A stretch of DNA of 64,000 nucleotides, taken from Amaurobius ferox. Its lineage: Eukaryota; Arthropoda; Arachnida; Araneae; Amaurobiidae. Location: assembly GCA_951213105.1 (NCBI GenBank), contig OX578150.1, forward strand, positions 23,812,022 through 23,876,021, given 5' to 3'. Position 1 is the first letter of the stretch. Every line of letters starts with the position of its first letter. The position numbers and the translations under genes are program-made. The notes beneath the pieces were generated by a model that was not told the DNA's origin, made no database searches, and saw only the letters and a program-made list of their open reading frames with translations. Shown in pieces: positions 18,353 to 27,213 of the stretch.

Positions 18353-21118
18353 TTAAATATCTGTAATTTGGTCTATGTTCTCCATTAGCCAATGGATTAT
18401 CTTTCTAATCTTGTCTTGAAGTTGAGGTTGCCTAGTAATACTATACCTCCAGGCCTGCCAAAGGTGTGGTGCTGGTGTCCTAAGATGGTGTTCTTCTGTG
18501 AGCGGACATTCTAGGAGGTAATGTTGGAGCTCACCCTCTTCGCCACAGGCACAAAGTGAAGATTGTTTTATGTTAAATCTTTTTAAGTACACCGGGAAGG
18601 CTCCATGATTTGTTAAAAGTTGCATGAGTAGCCTGCACCTCCAATGTCTTGAGGGTGAGGCGAATCTGAAGAACGTGTATGTTGTCCTCCCATCCTGCGC
18701 ATGATCCCAGATATTTTGCCAGGCTTCGACAGATAGCGTCTTAAGCCTGTTTTTAAGGTGGGATATAGGCAATGGCGGATGATCTATAGAGGGACTAAGG
18801 TCTTGTGTGGCTAGCTTAGCTTCCATGTCCGCTAGTTCGTTACCTTGTATGCCGATGTGAGCCCTTACCCAGTTAATTGTGTAGCTATGCCTTAGTGATT
18901 TGATTACTTCCAAAGTTTCTTGGACCAACTGGTTTTTACTGAAGGGCTTATTCAGAGCCGCTATTGCTGGCTGGCTATCTGAATGGATTGTGAATGATGT
19001 ATCCTGATTTCCAGCCCACTTCAGAGCCTGGAGGATTGCTACCTGTTCCGCCTGGAACACACTATTGTTGTTACCCAGCTTGCTACGCCAAGAGAAGATT
19101 CTTTTAGAGCCCTCAAGCACTACGAATGCTGCCCCTACTCTCGAGGCCATCTTTGAGCCTTCCGTGAAGAGATTCAGCTTTGTGGGTCGACCCTCCTGTC
19201 TAATCGATGTGGTTGTGGCGGGGTGAGCTTGCCACGGCCTGACGTTGTTTTCGTAGTCCCCAGGGACAAAGACTTGGCCAAAGGCTGTAGTTTGTTTTCT
19301 GAGGCGAGAGATGCGTCCATACGCCGTTTCGTATTGGGCTTTGATGCCTATCCGGATGAGTCCAGTTAGTACAAGACGTGCTGAGGTCGAAGCGGTCCTA
19401 TAAGCTCTCGCGCTTGCGAGGGAAAAGTGCCTCTGACATTTTGCCAGGGTGGCCACGCAAGATTTGTTAAGATTAGATGCCCAAACTGAAGCTGCATAGA
19501 GTAGGACTTTCTCTACTACGCATTCATACCATACTTTAACAAATTTCGGATTTGCACCCCAAGTTTTCAAAATTTTGAAGGTGTTGTAGAGTTTAGAGAC
19601 CTGAGCTTCGCAATGCGGAGCCCAGGAGAGCTTATAATTTATGAGGACGCCGAGGTACTTGATATTGTCGATCGGGTTTATGAAGTTGGAGCCCACCTTG
19701 AATCTCCTCACACTGCCTTGTGCTCTGCGGGTCGCCTTGAGCGAATGTATTTGCATTGCTTTTGTTTTTTCCCAGTTTATGACCAGGGATTCCTCGCTGG
19801 CCCATTCATTGAATCTATTTGCCGACTCCTGTACATTGCTACGAAGGCTTGTCGTTGCTTTACCACTGATGAGTAGCACAAAGTCGTCTGCGAAGGCTTG
19901 AATCCTTGTGTGGGCCGGCCAGGGGATTTTCAGTGCCGAGTCAGCTACCACGTTCCACAGGAGTGGTCCGAGGCAGGAGCCTTGTGGGCACCCTCCGAAC
20001 GTCTGTTTCGTCACTGGTATACCGTTTTCTTCCAAAGTGACATATCTGTTGGATAGAAAGCTCTTGATGAGATTTAATAGATAGCCCGGACAAGGAGATG
20101 ACTCTAGATGATTGATAATCGATGGCCAGGACAGGCTATCAAAGGCGCCACTGATGTCAAACGAGACCATCATAGTATGTACTCCCTTGGTCTTGTCTTC
20201 TTTAATCTCTTCCTGAAGGTTTTGTAATGCATGCTCCGTAGATATACCTGGCTTGAAGCCGTATTGCTTAGGATGCCAGTATTTACTTGTGTGGAAGCAG
20301 TGGTATATTCTTCCATGAATAATTCTTTCTAAGATTTTCCCCAGAGCTGGGAGAAGGCATATAGGCCGATATGATTTTGGATCGCTGGTTGGTTTACCTG
20401 GTTTGTGAAATAAGACCAAGATGGCTTTCTTCAAAGGAGTCGGGAAATGCTGGAGTTCTAAACACTTATTGAAGTAGCAATGTAGCAGAGCCGGTGCTGA
20501 TTCATTAATCTTTTTCAGGAGGTTATAGTCAACAGGGTCGAAACCTGGAGCCTTGTTCACTTTGATGTTTCTCAGGATTCTAGAGATTTCCCCTAGAGAG
20601 ACTCCCGGGAAAGGCGACCTGTCGATGTTGTGGATAAGGTCTGCGTTGGAGCGGTGGTCTGTGTTATAGAGTGTGTCTATGAAGTTGTTGAGGATGTTGG
20701 GAAGTTCCACTTCCGAATCGAGCTGCAAGGTGTTGTAGACTGAGCTTGGTGGGGATTTCTTGTTAGTGAGGATTTTAAACTGTGAGCCGAATGCGTCAGT
20801 TGTGTCTGAGCAGAATTTCTTCCAAGATTTGTTTCTGGCGTTCAGAATCTCCCTCTTATATTTAGCTCGTTCCCTTTTGAATTCCAACATGTATTTTTCC
20901 CTTGTTTCGGGATCCTGCTCCTTCTGAAATCTACGTCGGAGGGCTCTTATCCTACTCCTACTGACCTTGAGGTCTAGTGACCACCATTTTAATTCTTTCT
21001 GTGTGTTCCGTTTCCGGAACCTATAGTTTTTTGTGGCTGTGTCTGTCAGCTCCCCCAGGAGTCTCTCAGTGGCCTCATCCAGCTGGTGTGCATCCGATAT
21101 TGCCCTTAATTTTGCAGC
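18353..21118 (-). CDS. LINE B ORF2: reverse transcriptase and RNase H
   Basis: The frame is open from the TGA at 21,119-21,121 to 18,353; the first ATG is at 20,890. RT blocks are KAPGFDPVDY, RPICLLPALGKILE, QYGFKPGIST, FDISGAFDSLSW, GCPQGSCLGP and AFADDFVLL. An RNase H domain follows (AEQVAILQALKWA, IHSDSQPAI, WVRAHIGIQGNELADMEA), then a Cys cluster (CACGEEGEL, HYLLEC). The first catalytic position of RNase H reads FTEGSK instead of TDGSK, an Asp-to-Glu change that could weaken activity. The protein extends nucleic-acid synthesis at the nicked target. The upstream TGA separates it from the EN half although both are in the same frame. Confidence 0.87.
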   Translation of the reverse strand, partial: AAKLRAISDAHQLDEATERLLGELTDTATKNYRFRKRNTQKELKWWSLDLKVSRSRIRALRRRFQKEQDPETREKYMLEFKRERAKYKREILNARNKSWKKFCSDTTDAFGSQFKILTNKKSPPSSVYNTLQLDSEVELPNILNNFIDTLYNTDHRSNADLIHNIDRSPFPGVSLGEISRILRNIKVNKAPGFDPVDYNLLKKINESAPALLHCYFNKCLELQHFPTPLKKAILVLFHKPGKPTSDPKSYRPICLLPALGKILERIIHGRIYHCFHTSKYWHPKQYGFKPGISTEHALQNLQEEIKEDKTKGVHTMMVSFDISGAFDSLSWPSIINHLESSPCPGYLLNLIKSFLSNRYVTLEENGIPVTKQTFGGCPQGSCLGPLLWNVVADSALKIPWPAHTRIQAFADDFVLLISGKATTSLRSNVQESANRFNEWASEESLVINWEKTKAMQIHSLKATRRAQGSVRRFKVGSNFINPIDNIKYLGVLINYKLSWAPHCEAQVSKLYNTFKILKTWGANPKFVKVWYECVVEKVLLYAASVWASNLNKSCVATLAKCQRHFSLASARAYRTASTSARLVLTGLIRIGIKAQYETAYGRISRLRKQTTAFGQVFVPGDYENNVRPWQAHPATTTSIRQEGRPTKLNLFTEGSKMASRVGAAFVVLEGSKRIFSWRSKLGNNNSVFQAEQVAILQALKWAGNQDTSFTIHSDSQPAIAALNKPFSKNQLVQETLEVIKSLRHSYTINWVRAHIGIQGNELADMEAKLATQDLSPSIDHPPLPISHLKNRLKTLSVEAWQNIWDHAQDGRTTYTFFRFASPSRHWRCRLLMQLLTNHGAFPVYLKRFNIKQSSLCACGEEGELQHYLLECPLTEEHHLRTPAPHLWQAWRYSITRQPQLQDKIRKIIHWLMENIDQITDI

Positions 21119-21493
21119 TCACCTCCTAGAAATTTCTTTGATTTCTTTTCTGAATCTTTTGTGGTTGCCGTGCTTGGTTTCCAACCTATGCCTAGTATTG
21201 TCTGCCATAAAACCCTCGTCGTCTCTCACTTGAAAGGTGATGTAGTTGTGGTCGCTGAGTGTGATAGTATCAATGACTGACCAGTTCTTTATGTTGTTTA
21301 CTATGTTTCCTGAAGCTGCTGTGAGATCCGGCCATCCCTTACAAGAGGAAGTCTGGAACGAGGGTCTGCTGCCTTGAACGTTCACCATATTCAAATTGTG
21401 GTATATCAAAAAATCCGTTAAGTCGGTTCCTCTTCTATCGGTGTCTGAGTAGCCCCATAAAGAAGAGTGGGCATTGAAGTCGCCACAGACCAA
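21119..21493 (-). CDS. LINE B endonuclease, C-terminal half
   Basis: It contains VCGDFNAHSSLWGYSD, GWPDLT and LSDHNYIT, the catalytic blocks of an AP-like endonuclease. The frame ends at the TGA at 21,119-21,121 just before the RT linker, which continues in the same frame. The Met at its start is internal, because the N-terminal half lies at 21,546-22,223 in another frame, shifted by the 175-bp tandem duplication. Confidence 0.8.
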   Translation of the reverse strand: MVCGDFNAHSSLWGYSDTDRRGTDLTDFLIYHNLNMVNVQGSRPSFQTSSCKGWPDLTAASGNIVNNIKNWSVIDTITLSDHNYITFQVRDDEGFMADNTRHRLETKHGNHKRFRKEIKEISRR

Positions 21494-21750
21494 TTTTGAG
21501 TCACTCAGTGCTCCGAGTATCCGTGACAGGTCTGTGAGGATTCTCTCAAAGTCTGCCGAGGGTGGAGCGTAAGTGGTATATCAAAAAATCCGTTAAGTCG
21601 GTTCCTCTTCTATCGGTGTCTGAGTAGCCCCATAAAGAAGAGTGGGCATTGAAGTCGCCACAGACCAATTTTGAGTCACTCAGTGCTCCGAGTATCCGTG
21701 ACAGGTCTGTGAGGATTCTCTCAAAGTCTGCCGAGGGTGGAGCGTAAGTG
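21398..21750. repeat. 175-bp tandem duplication inside the LINE B endonuclease
   Basis: The word gtggtatatcaaaaaatc starts at 21,398 and again at 21,573, and the two following 175-bp stretches read the same. As 175 is not a multiple of three, the duplication shifts the reading frame and repeats the GDFNAHSSLWG block in both EN pieces. It could be a real duplication or a collapsed or expanded assembly artefact. Confidence 0.9.
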
Positions 21751-22223
21751 TTGGAAATTGACAGTTTGGCGGTTCCATTTTGGAGAATGACAGCTGTTGA
21801 TTCCTGAGTACTTTGAATATTAATTGGGATAGTTCCTGTATTAGTAGCTATAATTGCTTTATCGTCTAAGGATTTATGACATCTCCAGCTGTTGCCAAGA
21901 CCTATCGGCCTACCCGTGTTTGGATTAATGTATGTGTCCTGCAGTAGGGCTACGTTGATATTGTTATCTTTAAGGTACGCGTGTAGGAGCATTGTTGCTG
22001 CTCTACTATTTCTGAGGTTTATCTGTATAAATCTCGGGGAAATGTCTTGTTCAAGTGAGGTGGATGGACGGCTGTCTACGATATTACCAGTTTGATCGGA
22101 CAAGGGATCATGAGCAGAACTATCATTAACTATTACTGGATATCCCTGGTCAAGGTCAGACGACAAAGGTTGCGATGGGCTCAAAGATGCCTCGCTATTT
22201 GATGGTGAAGGTTTTGCTTCCAT
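21546..22223 (-). CDS. LINE B ORF2 start and endonuclease N-terminal half
   Basis: This begins at the ATG of the TAATG overlap with ORF1 (22,223). It has a Ser/Pro-rich leader of about 70 residues, then the nuclease start RFIQINLRNSRAAT, LLQDTYIN and, near the end, VCGDFNAHSSLWG. After that block it runs into the tandem duplication and loses frame. The start is well supported by the overlap with the ORF1 stop. Confidence 0.83.
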   Translation of the reverse strand: MEAKPSPSNSEASLSPSQPLSSDLDQGYPVIVNDSSAHDPLSDQTGNIVDSRPSTSLEQDISPRFIQINLRNSRAATMLLHAYLKDNNINVALLQDTYINPNTGRPIGLGNSWRCHKSLDDKAIIATNTGTIPINIQSTQESTAVILQNGTAKLSISNTYAPPSADFERILTDLSRILGALSDSKLVCGDFNAHSSLWGYSDTDRRGTDLTDFLIYHLRSTLGRL

Positions 22224-22680
22224 TATTCATAGTGCTTGTGAAGGTTGACTGGTGCAGTCTGCACTTCACCACTCCTGGCCAGAGCCCTTGCCTCGAGCTC
22301 CTCCCGCAGATTGGACCTTTCGGTCCCACCTCCAATGCGAGCCCGGAATTCCCTGTGGCGAGCATCTATCTCCTCTTTCTTCTGTTTTTCAAGGCACATC
22401 CTATATGAGGGGCAGTCCCTCGTGTAAGCTGGATGGCTCGTGCTGATTCTTTCAGTGGTGGACTCTTTCTTATTATGAGCCACGCAGTTCGTGCACCTGG
22501 GGTTGTGTTCTTCCCTCTTGCAGTCCCTTGTGTTATGTTTCTTAGAACAGAAACCACACGTGGGGGAGACGGCCCCACACGATCTTTGCATGTGGCCGAA
22601 CTCCTGGCAGCGGAAACACCTTGTGATTGTGAAGTATTTCTTCACTGGACACTGCTTGAACCCTACGCAGACGGATCTGC
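22223..22680 (-). CDS. LINE B ORF1, C-terminal part with three CCHC knuckles
   Basis: It holds CFRCQEFGHMQRSC, CGFCSKKHNTRDC and a third CTNC group, then a charged tail that stops in TAATG at 22,223-22,225. The frame continues upstream to 22,680, where a 14-bp TSD and LINE C interrupt it. The word before the break (LLER) matches the last residues of the N part at 30,218 and above. It binds the LINE RNA. Confidence 0.82.
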
Positions 22681-22693
22681 GTTCTAGTAGGGT

Positions 22694-22821
22694 CGAAAGC
22701 CCAGAACTACCGACTCGTCCGAGGACTTGAGCAGCAAGGTGGTAGAACGGGAAGAAATTTGGAAAAGCGGAGTCCGTCCCCCACAGTCACGGTCCCCGGT
22801 CAGAGTAACCAGTAGTTTATT
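22694..22821 (-). other. GC-rich 3' terminal module of LINE C
   Basis: On the minus strand an AATAAA (22,816-22,821) is followed by about 122 nt of GC-rich sequence that ends the element at ctgggctttcg. The same layout is seen at 43,999-44,142, 63,714-63,892 and, with a different end sequence, in family E (819-1053 and 32,634-32,850). I infer a structured 3' end recognised by the element's own RT. Confidence 0.55.
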
Positions 22822-23447
22822 TAAAATCAGTTATATAAAAATACATAGAGTACAGATGGCCAGCCGAACATTAAAGGCTGGAGAAGTTGTCAATTGTCAG
22901 AACAGCAGGTATGTACAAAAGTTTTACAGAAGGCCAGCAACACAATTTTAGCTGGATGAGAGTTAGGTATGAAAACAAGGAGATTAAGAGCCTGAGTTAT
23001 AAAACAGATGTAGTATTGGTTTAAAGATGTAGATTAAAAATATCAGAAGTTAAATGGGTGATTTATAAAGGGGAGGTAAGATTTTTCTTATTTTAAAATT
23101 GTTTACATTATTTTATTTTTGATAGTTTATATATAACAGATTTTTGTTTATTTTTAATTTATTTACTGTCTCATATCGCGATATACGTTTGTAGGGATTG
23201 AAACAAATTAGTGATATGTCTGTACTGTATAAAATATAAACTTTTCATGATAACATTTAAAAGCCGACAGGGACAAATTAAAAAAACACTCAAGCGAACA
23301 AATAACACACAAACAAGCAAAAACAAAAAGGGGTACCACTATATAGTAACTCACAAACAAACAAAACAAAAGGGATACCCAGGAGCAGCAAAAAAAAAGA
23401 AGGGGGGGATCACCAAGGGGAAGAGGGGGAATGCATATCACATAAGC
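22822..23447 (-). other. 3' UTR of LINE C
   Basis: No gene is seen between the RNase H stop and the terminal module. It is AT-rich with purine runs such as aaaaaaaagaaggggggg near 23,390-23,410. Short frames here have no recognisable domain. Confidence 0.5.
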
Positions 23448-23681
23448 TCATCTAACCCGGTTTGTAATACTCGTATCTCTAGCAACGAGAATACAGTTTT
23501 TAAGTTTGTTAAGTAAAGCAGGGTTACGGCAGACCCCGGAGAACCAGGCAGCACGAGAGAGGGGGGCAGGTTTGACAAGGTGGAAGTCTTTAGTGAATGG
23601 ACAGGAGTGAATGTAGTGGTCGGCGTCTCCGTATGAATTGCAAGGGCAGTTAGAAGAAGATTTATGTTTAAAGAATTTCAA
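23448..23681 (-). pseudogene. LINE C ORF2 C-terminal Cys/His cluster
   Basis: It contains CPCNSYGDADHYIHSC, the zinc-binding cluster that follows RNase H in these elements (compare CTSGEVGDADHYVFAC in C2), and a tail of about 45 residues. It is separated from the RNase H by a frameshift near 23,690-23,740, in an A/T-rich run, so it is not translated with the rest. Confidence 0.75.
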
Positions 23682-23686
23682 ATAAT

Positions 23687-24300
23687 CTAAAAAGGGTCCA
23701 TGACCAGTGACAAAGTAAATAAGGAAACGATTAAAAATTTGGAAATGGGGATCAACAAAAGGAAAAGGGAGATACGAGAGGGATCATGAGTGCGTGGTGA
23801 TCTATAGTTATCAAGGAGAAGTTGCCAAGAGTTCTTTATTTCCTTTTTACAAAAGGAGGTTAAAAATGAAAAGGGGAGAGGGACAGAGATGGGGGAACCA
23901 GAGATGGTGGCTTCTTTTGCTAATTTATCAGCTGTTTCATTTCCGAGGTTGCCAGTATGGGCTTTGATCCATAATATATTTATTAGGTTTAAATTTTTAG
24001 CCGAAATTGCCAAAAGTTTAACTTCACGAAGGAAGTTAGATTTATTTTTGTAAGATTTAAACGCCAAAATGGAGGAAAGGCTGTCAGAGAATATGTTTAT
24101 TTTTGTAGAGTTATCAAGGGCCCATTTTATCGCATGGTTAATGGCTGTCAATTCAGCCTGGAAAAATGTATTCTCGTCTCTGAGTTTGAAAGAGAAGGTC
24201 TCAGGGAGGACACCCTTTTTAAAAACACAAATGGAACAACCCGTATGGTTTTCCATTTTAGATCCGTCTGTGTATACACAAGTGTCTGAAAATGAGTCGG
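23687..24300 (-). CDS. LINE C RNase H domain
   Basis: The frame is open above the annotated Met at 24,256, and the catalytic block YTDGSK reads at about 24,270. Then follow AELTAINHAIKWA, FSDSLSSI and WIKAHTGNLGNETADKLA, so all four acidic positions are present. It digests RNA in the hybrid after first-strand synthesis. The C-terminal end is frameshifted relative to the Cys cluster. A gap with a frameshift separates it from the RT stop at 24,399. Confidence 0.82.
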
Positions 24301-24398
24301 GATCAAAGACAGGAAGAGTGACAATACGTTGAGAGGGGGGAGAGAGGAAAGGGGACAGTGGAAGTCAAAGAGGGAAGGGGCAGGAAAAAGGTTAATTT

Positions 24399-26081
24399 TT
24401 AAATATCAGAAATGAATTTTTTTGTATAAATTTTGATGACTAAGTGAACAGGGGGGATACCAGTGATTGAATAGAGAGAGATACTTGAAGTTGTTCTAAA
24501 GCCGGAGGAAATTTTTAGGAGGAAAATCCGTTGCAAAGAAGTGAGCTTAGAAATTTGATCCCCAGTTAAGCGTTTACCCCAAATGCCCGACCCATAAGTA
24601 ATGATTTTCTCGATAACAGTAAGGTACCAAAGTTTTAAAAAAGATTTGTTTACGCCCCAGTTGTTTCCCGAGATTTTCCTGAAGGTAGAGCAGAGCTTCA
24701 AGCATTTCTCTTTAAGATAAAATACGTGAGGGCTCCAAGTAAGGCAGTCGTCAATGACGATTCCAAGAAAGGTGAGATGTCGGGTAATTTTGAGACTTTT
24801 GTTAAGGAGTTTAATCCTGGGGGTATATTTACGTTTTGAACGGGTTTTGTTAAAAATTATGCATTTAGACTTTTCAGGAGATACAGCGAGGTGCAGGGAG
24901 GAAAGGGAAGAGGTCAAGGTCGAAAGGTTGGAGGTAGTGGAACGAGTAGTTTCAAGGAGGGAGGGAGCAGAGGCCACCACCGCAAGATCATCTGCGAAGG
25001 CCTGTATGTACATGTTGTCATTATTAAGTTTGAGGATTTTATTGAAATAGATGTTCCACAGGATCGGAGATAATACCGAACCCTGTGGAGCACCAATAGA
25101 AAGAGATTTGATGGAAGTAGTAATATCATCTGAAAAGGTTATTGTACGTGAGTGAAGGTAGGAATAAATGAATAATCTGAATTCCTGTGGCATATTAATA
25201 TCTTCAAGGGTGGTGGGGAGTAAATTCCAGTTGAGGTTGTCAAATGCTCCGCAGATGTCTACGGTGGCAAGGGAAGCATAATTGCCCGGTCTGAGACCCT
25301 CTATAGTGGAGATGAGTCTATGAGCGGCCATTTCACAGCTTGTCAGTTCTCTAAAACCAAATTGATTTCGATGGAGAGCCCCCGAGGAGGAAAGCCAAAA
25401 ATTTAATTTATTTGTAAAAAGTTTTTCTAAGATTTTGCCCAAAGTTGGGAGTAGACAGATGGGGCGATAGGAGGACACAAGTGCAGGGTCTTTGCGGGGT
25501 TTATTCAAAAAAAGGACCTTAGCAGTTTTGAGGCACGGGGGAAAGAAACAGAAGCGAAAACAGAGGTTGAAGGTTTTAAAAAATAAAAAGGGGAAGGAGA
25601 GATAAAGGGATTTGCAAATGGAAAAGTCGAGGTTGTCAAGTCCGGGGGCTTTACCGGAGGGAAGGCTGTTAAAGACCAGGGAGAGCTCTCCATGTGAAAT
25701 CAATCCAAGTCCATCAGGGGGAACAGGAGACCAAGGGAAGTCGGTAAATGATGGATCGTTTTTAAAATAGTGGTCCAAAAGACGTTGTATTTTTGAGTCA
25801 TGATCTAAGTTAATTTCGTCAGGGAATTGAAGAGAGATACTATTAAATTTATTGGATTTTTGGAACGCGAATTTAAATTGTGTGCCGAATTTGGAAGAGC
25901 AGTTAGTACAAAAGTTTTTCCAGGATTCCAGTTTAGATTTATTTATTAATTTTTTGTATTTGGCACGGTTCAGTTTGTATTTAATTTTGGCCTCGGAAAT
26001 AATTTCCGAGGAAGCGGAATTTCTCTCAAGTGATTTAACTCTTTTATAAAGGGCGGTCACAAAGTTACGAAAGGTGGCCAA
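24399..26081 (-). CDS. LINE C reverse transcriptase
   Basis: This is a 560-codon frame with RT blocks GKAPGLDNLD, RPICLLPTLGKILE, QFGFRELTSC, VDICGAFDNLNW, GAPQGSVLSP and AFADDLAVV, followed by the thumb region (EKIITYGSGIWG). It overlaps the end of the EN frame by 25 nt in another frame. The joint lies in a run of A's (26,120-26,130), so EN and RT were one ORF2 before a 1-nt change. The RT catalytic Asp pair is intact. Confidence 0.87.
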   Translation of the reverse strand: MATFRNFVTALYKRVKSLERNSASSEIISEAKIKYKLNRAKYKKLINKSKLESWKNFCTNCSSKFGTQFKFAFQKSNKFNSISLQFPDEINLDHDSKIQRLLDHYFKNDPSFTDFPWSPVPPDGLGLISHGELSLVFNSLPSGKAPGLDNLDFSICKSLYLSFPFLFFKTFNLCFRFCFFPPCLKTAKVLFLNKPRKDPALVSSYRPICLLPTLGKILEKLFTNKLNFWLSSSGALHRNQFGFRELTSCEMAAHRLISTIEGLRPGNYASLATVDICGAFDNLNWNLLPTTLEDINMPQEFRLFIYSYLHSRTITFSDDITTSIKSLSIGAPQGSVLSPILWNIYFNKILKLNNDNMYIQAFADDLAVVASAPSLLETTRSTTSNLSTLTSSLSSLHLAVSPEKSKCIIFNKTRSKRKYTPRIKLLNKSLKITRHLTFLGIVIDDCLTWSPHVFYLKEKCLKLCSTFRKISGNNWGVNKSFLKLWYLTVIEKIITYGSGIWGKRLTGDQISKLTSLQRIFLLKISSGFRTTSSISLYSITGIPPVHLVIKIYTKKFISDI

Positions 26082-26959
26082 ATTTTTATTCCACCAATTG
26101 AATTTAGGGCGGGGAGAGGATTTTTCTTTTTAATATGGGTAAATGCACAAGATTGGGTGGTTTTAATGAGATTTTCGATGAAGATGTTTAGCATAGCAGG
26201 GGTTTCAATTTGGTCGAGTTGGTCGGAAAGAGGTTTAATGAAAGGCTTAAAATTAAAAAGGAATTTTCCAAGACCGTAATTAGTTTTAAAGTAAAAGGAG
26301 TTATCGGAAGGGGGATCAAGGTTAATGGAGATTTTAAGATATCGGTGGTCACTAAGTGAATCACTTGGGAGAACTTCCCAATTTTGAATATTGTCATGAA
26401 AGTTGGCTGTAACTAGAGTTAGATCTGGAAATCCTTTGCCAGAATGTGAACTGTATGTTGGACCACAAGATGGGTTATTGAGAACAATGAAGTTATTTTC
26501 AAGACAAAAGTCAATAACCTCGTACCCCCGGTGATCAATAAAGTCGTATCCCCACATCAGGGCCCTGGCATTAAAATCTCCAAGGAGCAAAGCATCGGAA
26601 CGGAGAAAGTCAAAAGACGAAAGTTCGTTTAAAAGAGGAGGCAAGAGATCATGGGGGGGGGAATAAAGAGAGAGGATAATCAAGGGAGAGTGGCCAGGAA
26701 TAAAGATTTCAACCGCCACAAAAGACGAGGAACAGAATTTAAGGGATGTTTTAAGGTTAGAGTTTAGGATCAGGATGGCAGCCTTGTTAGAAGAACAGTA
26801 TTGAGTAATGCCCCGAGGGGGGGAAAGAACATTTCCCCCCGAGACGTAAGGTTCTTGGAGACACACAGTGTCATAGAGATTCTCTATAGCAAATTGTAGT
26901 AAGTGGTTATGGGCTGCAAGGGAGTGGTTGGTGTTTATCTGAAGTAAGTTAAGTACCAT
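26057..26959 (-). CDS. LINE C ORF2 start: AP endonuclease
   Basis: It starts MVLNLLQINTNHSLAAHN and shows CLQEPYVS, LLGDFNARALMWGYD near residue 125, GFPDLT and SDHRYLK, the full AP-like nuclease set. The last 20 residues are out of frame because of an indel in an A-run at about 26,125. It starts 254 nt after the ORF1 stop, a wide gap for this group, and I see nothing in the gap. Confidence 0.85.
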   Translation of the reverse strand: MVLNLLQINTNHSLAAHNHLLQFAIENLYDTVCLQEPYVSGGNVLSPPRGITQYCSSNKAAILILNSNLKTSLKFCSSSFVAVEIFIPGHSPLIILSLYSPPHDLLPPLLNELSSFDFLRSDALLLGDFNARALMWGYDFIDHRGYEVIDFCLENNFIVLNNPSCGPTYSSHSGKGFPDLTLVTANFHDNIQNWEVLPSDSLSDHRYLKISINLDPPSDNSFYFKTNYGLGKFLFNFKPFIKPLSDQLDQIETPAMLNIFIENLIKTTQSCAFTHIKKKNPLPALNSIGGIKIWPPFVTL

Positions 26960-27213
26960 AAGGGGGGAATGTCAGGACACCGAGGGGGGGAGACAGACAA
27001 AAAGTAAACAGGGAAGGGGGAAGCAGCAGGTCAAGGACAAGTGACCAGGCAAGGGCAGGGGAAATATATGATGATATACAAACATAAACAACCATAGAAT
27101 TAAACACAGTATAAGCAATATCTCAATAGGGAAAATACACAATATAAACAATAACACAAAAGGGAATACATACAAGAGACACTGCAAAGCAAAAAAGGAG
27201 GGAAGGGGAGACA

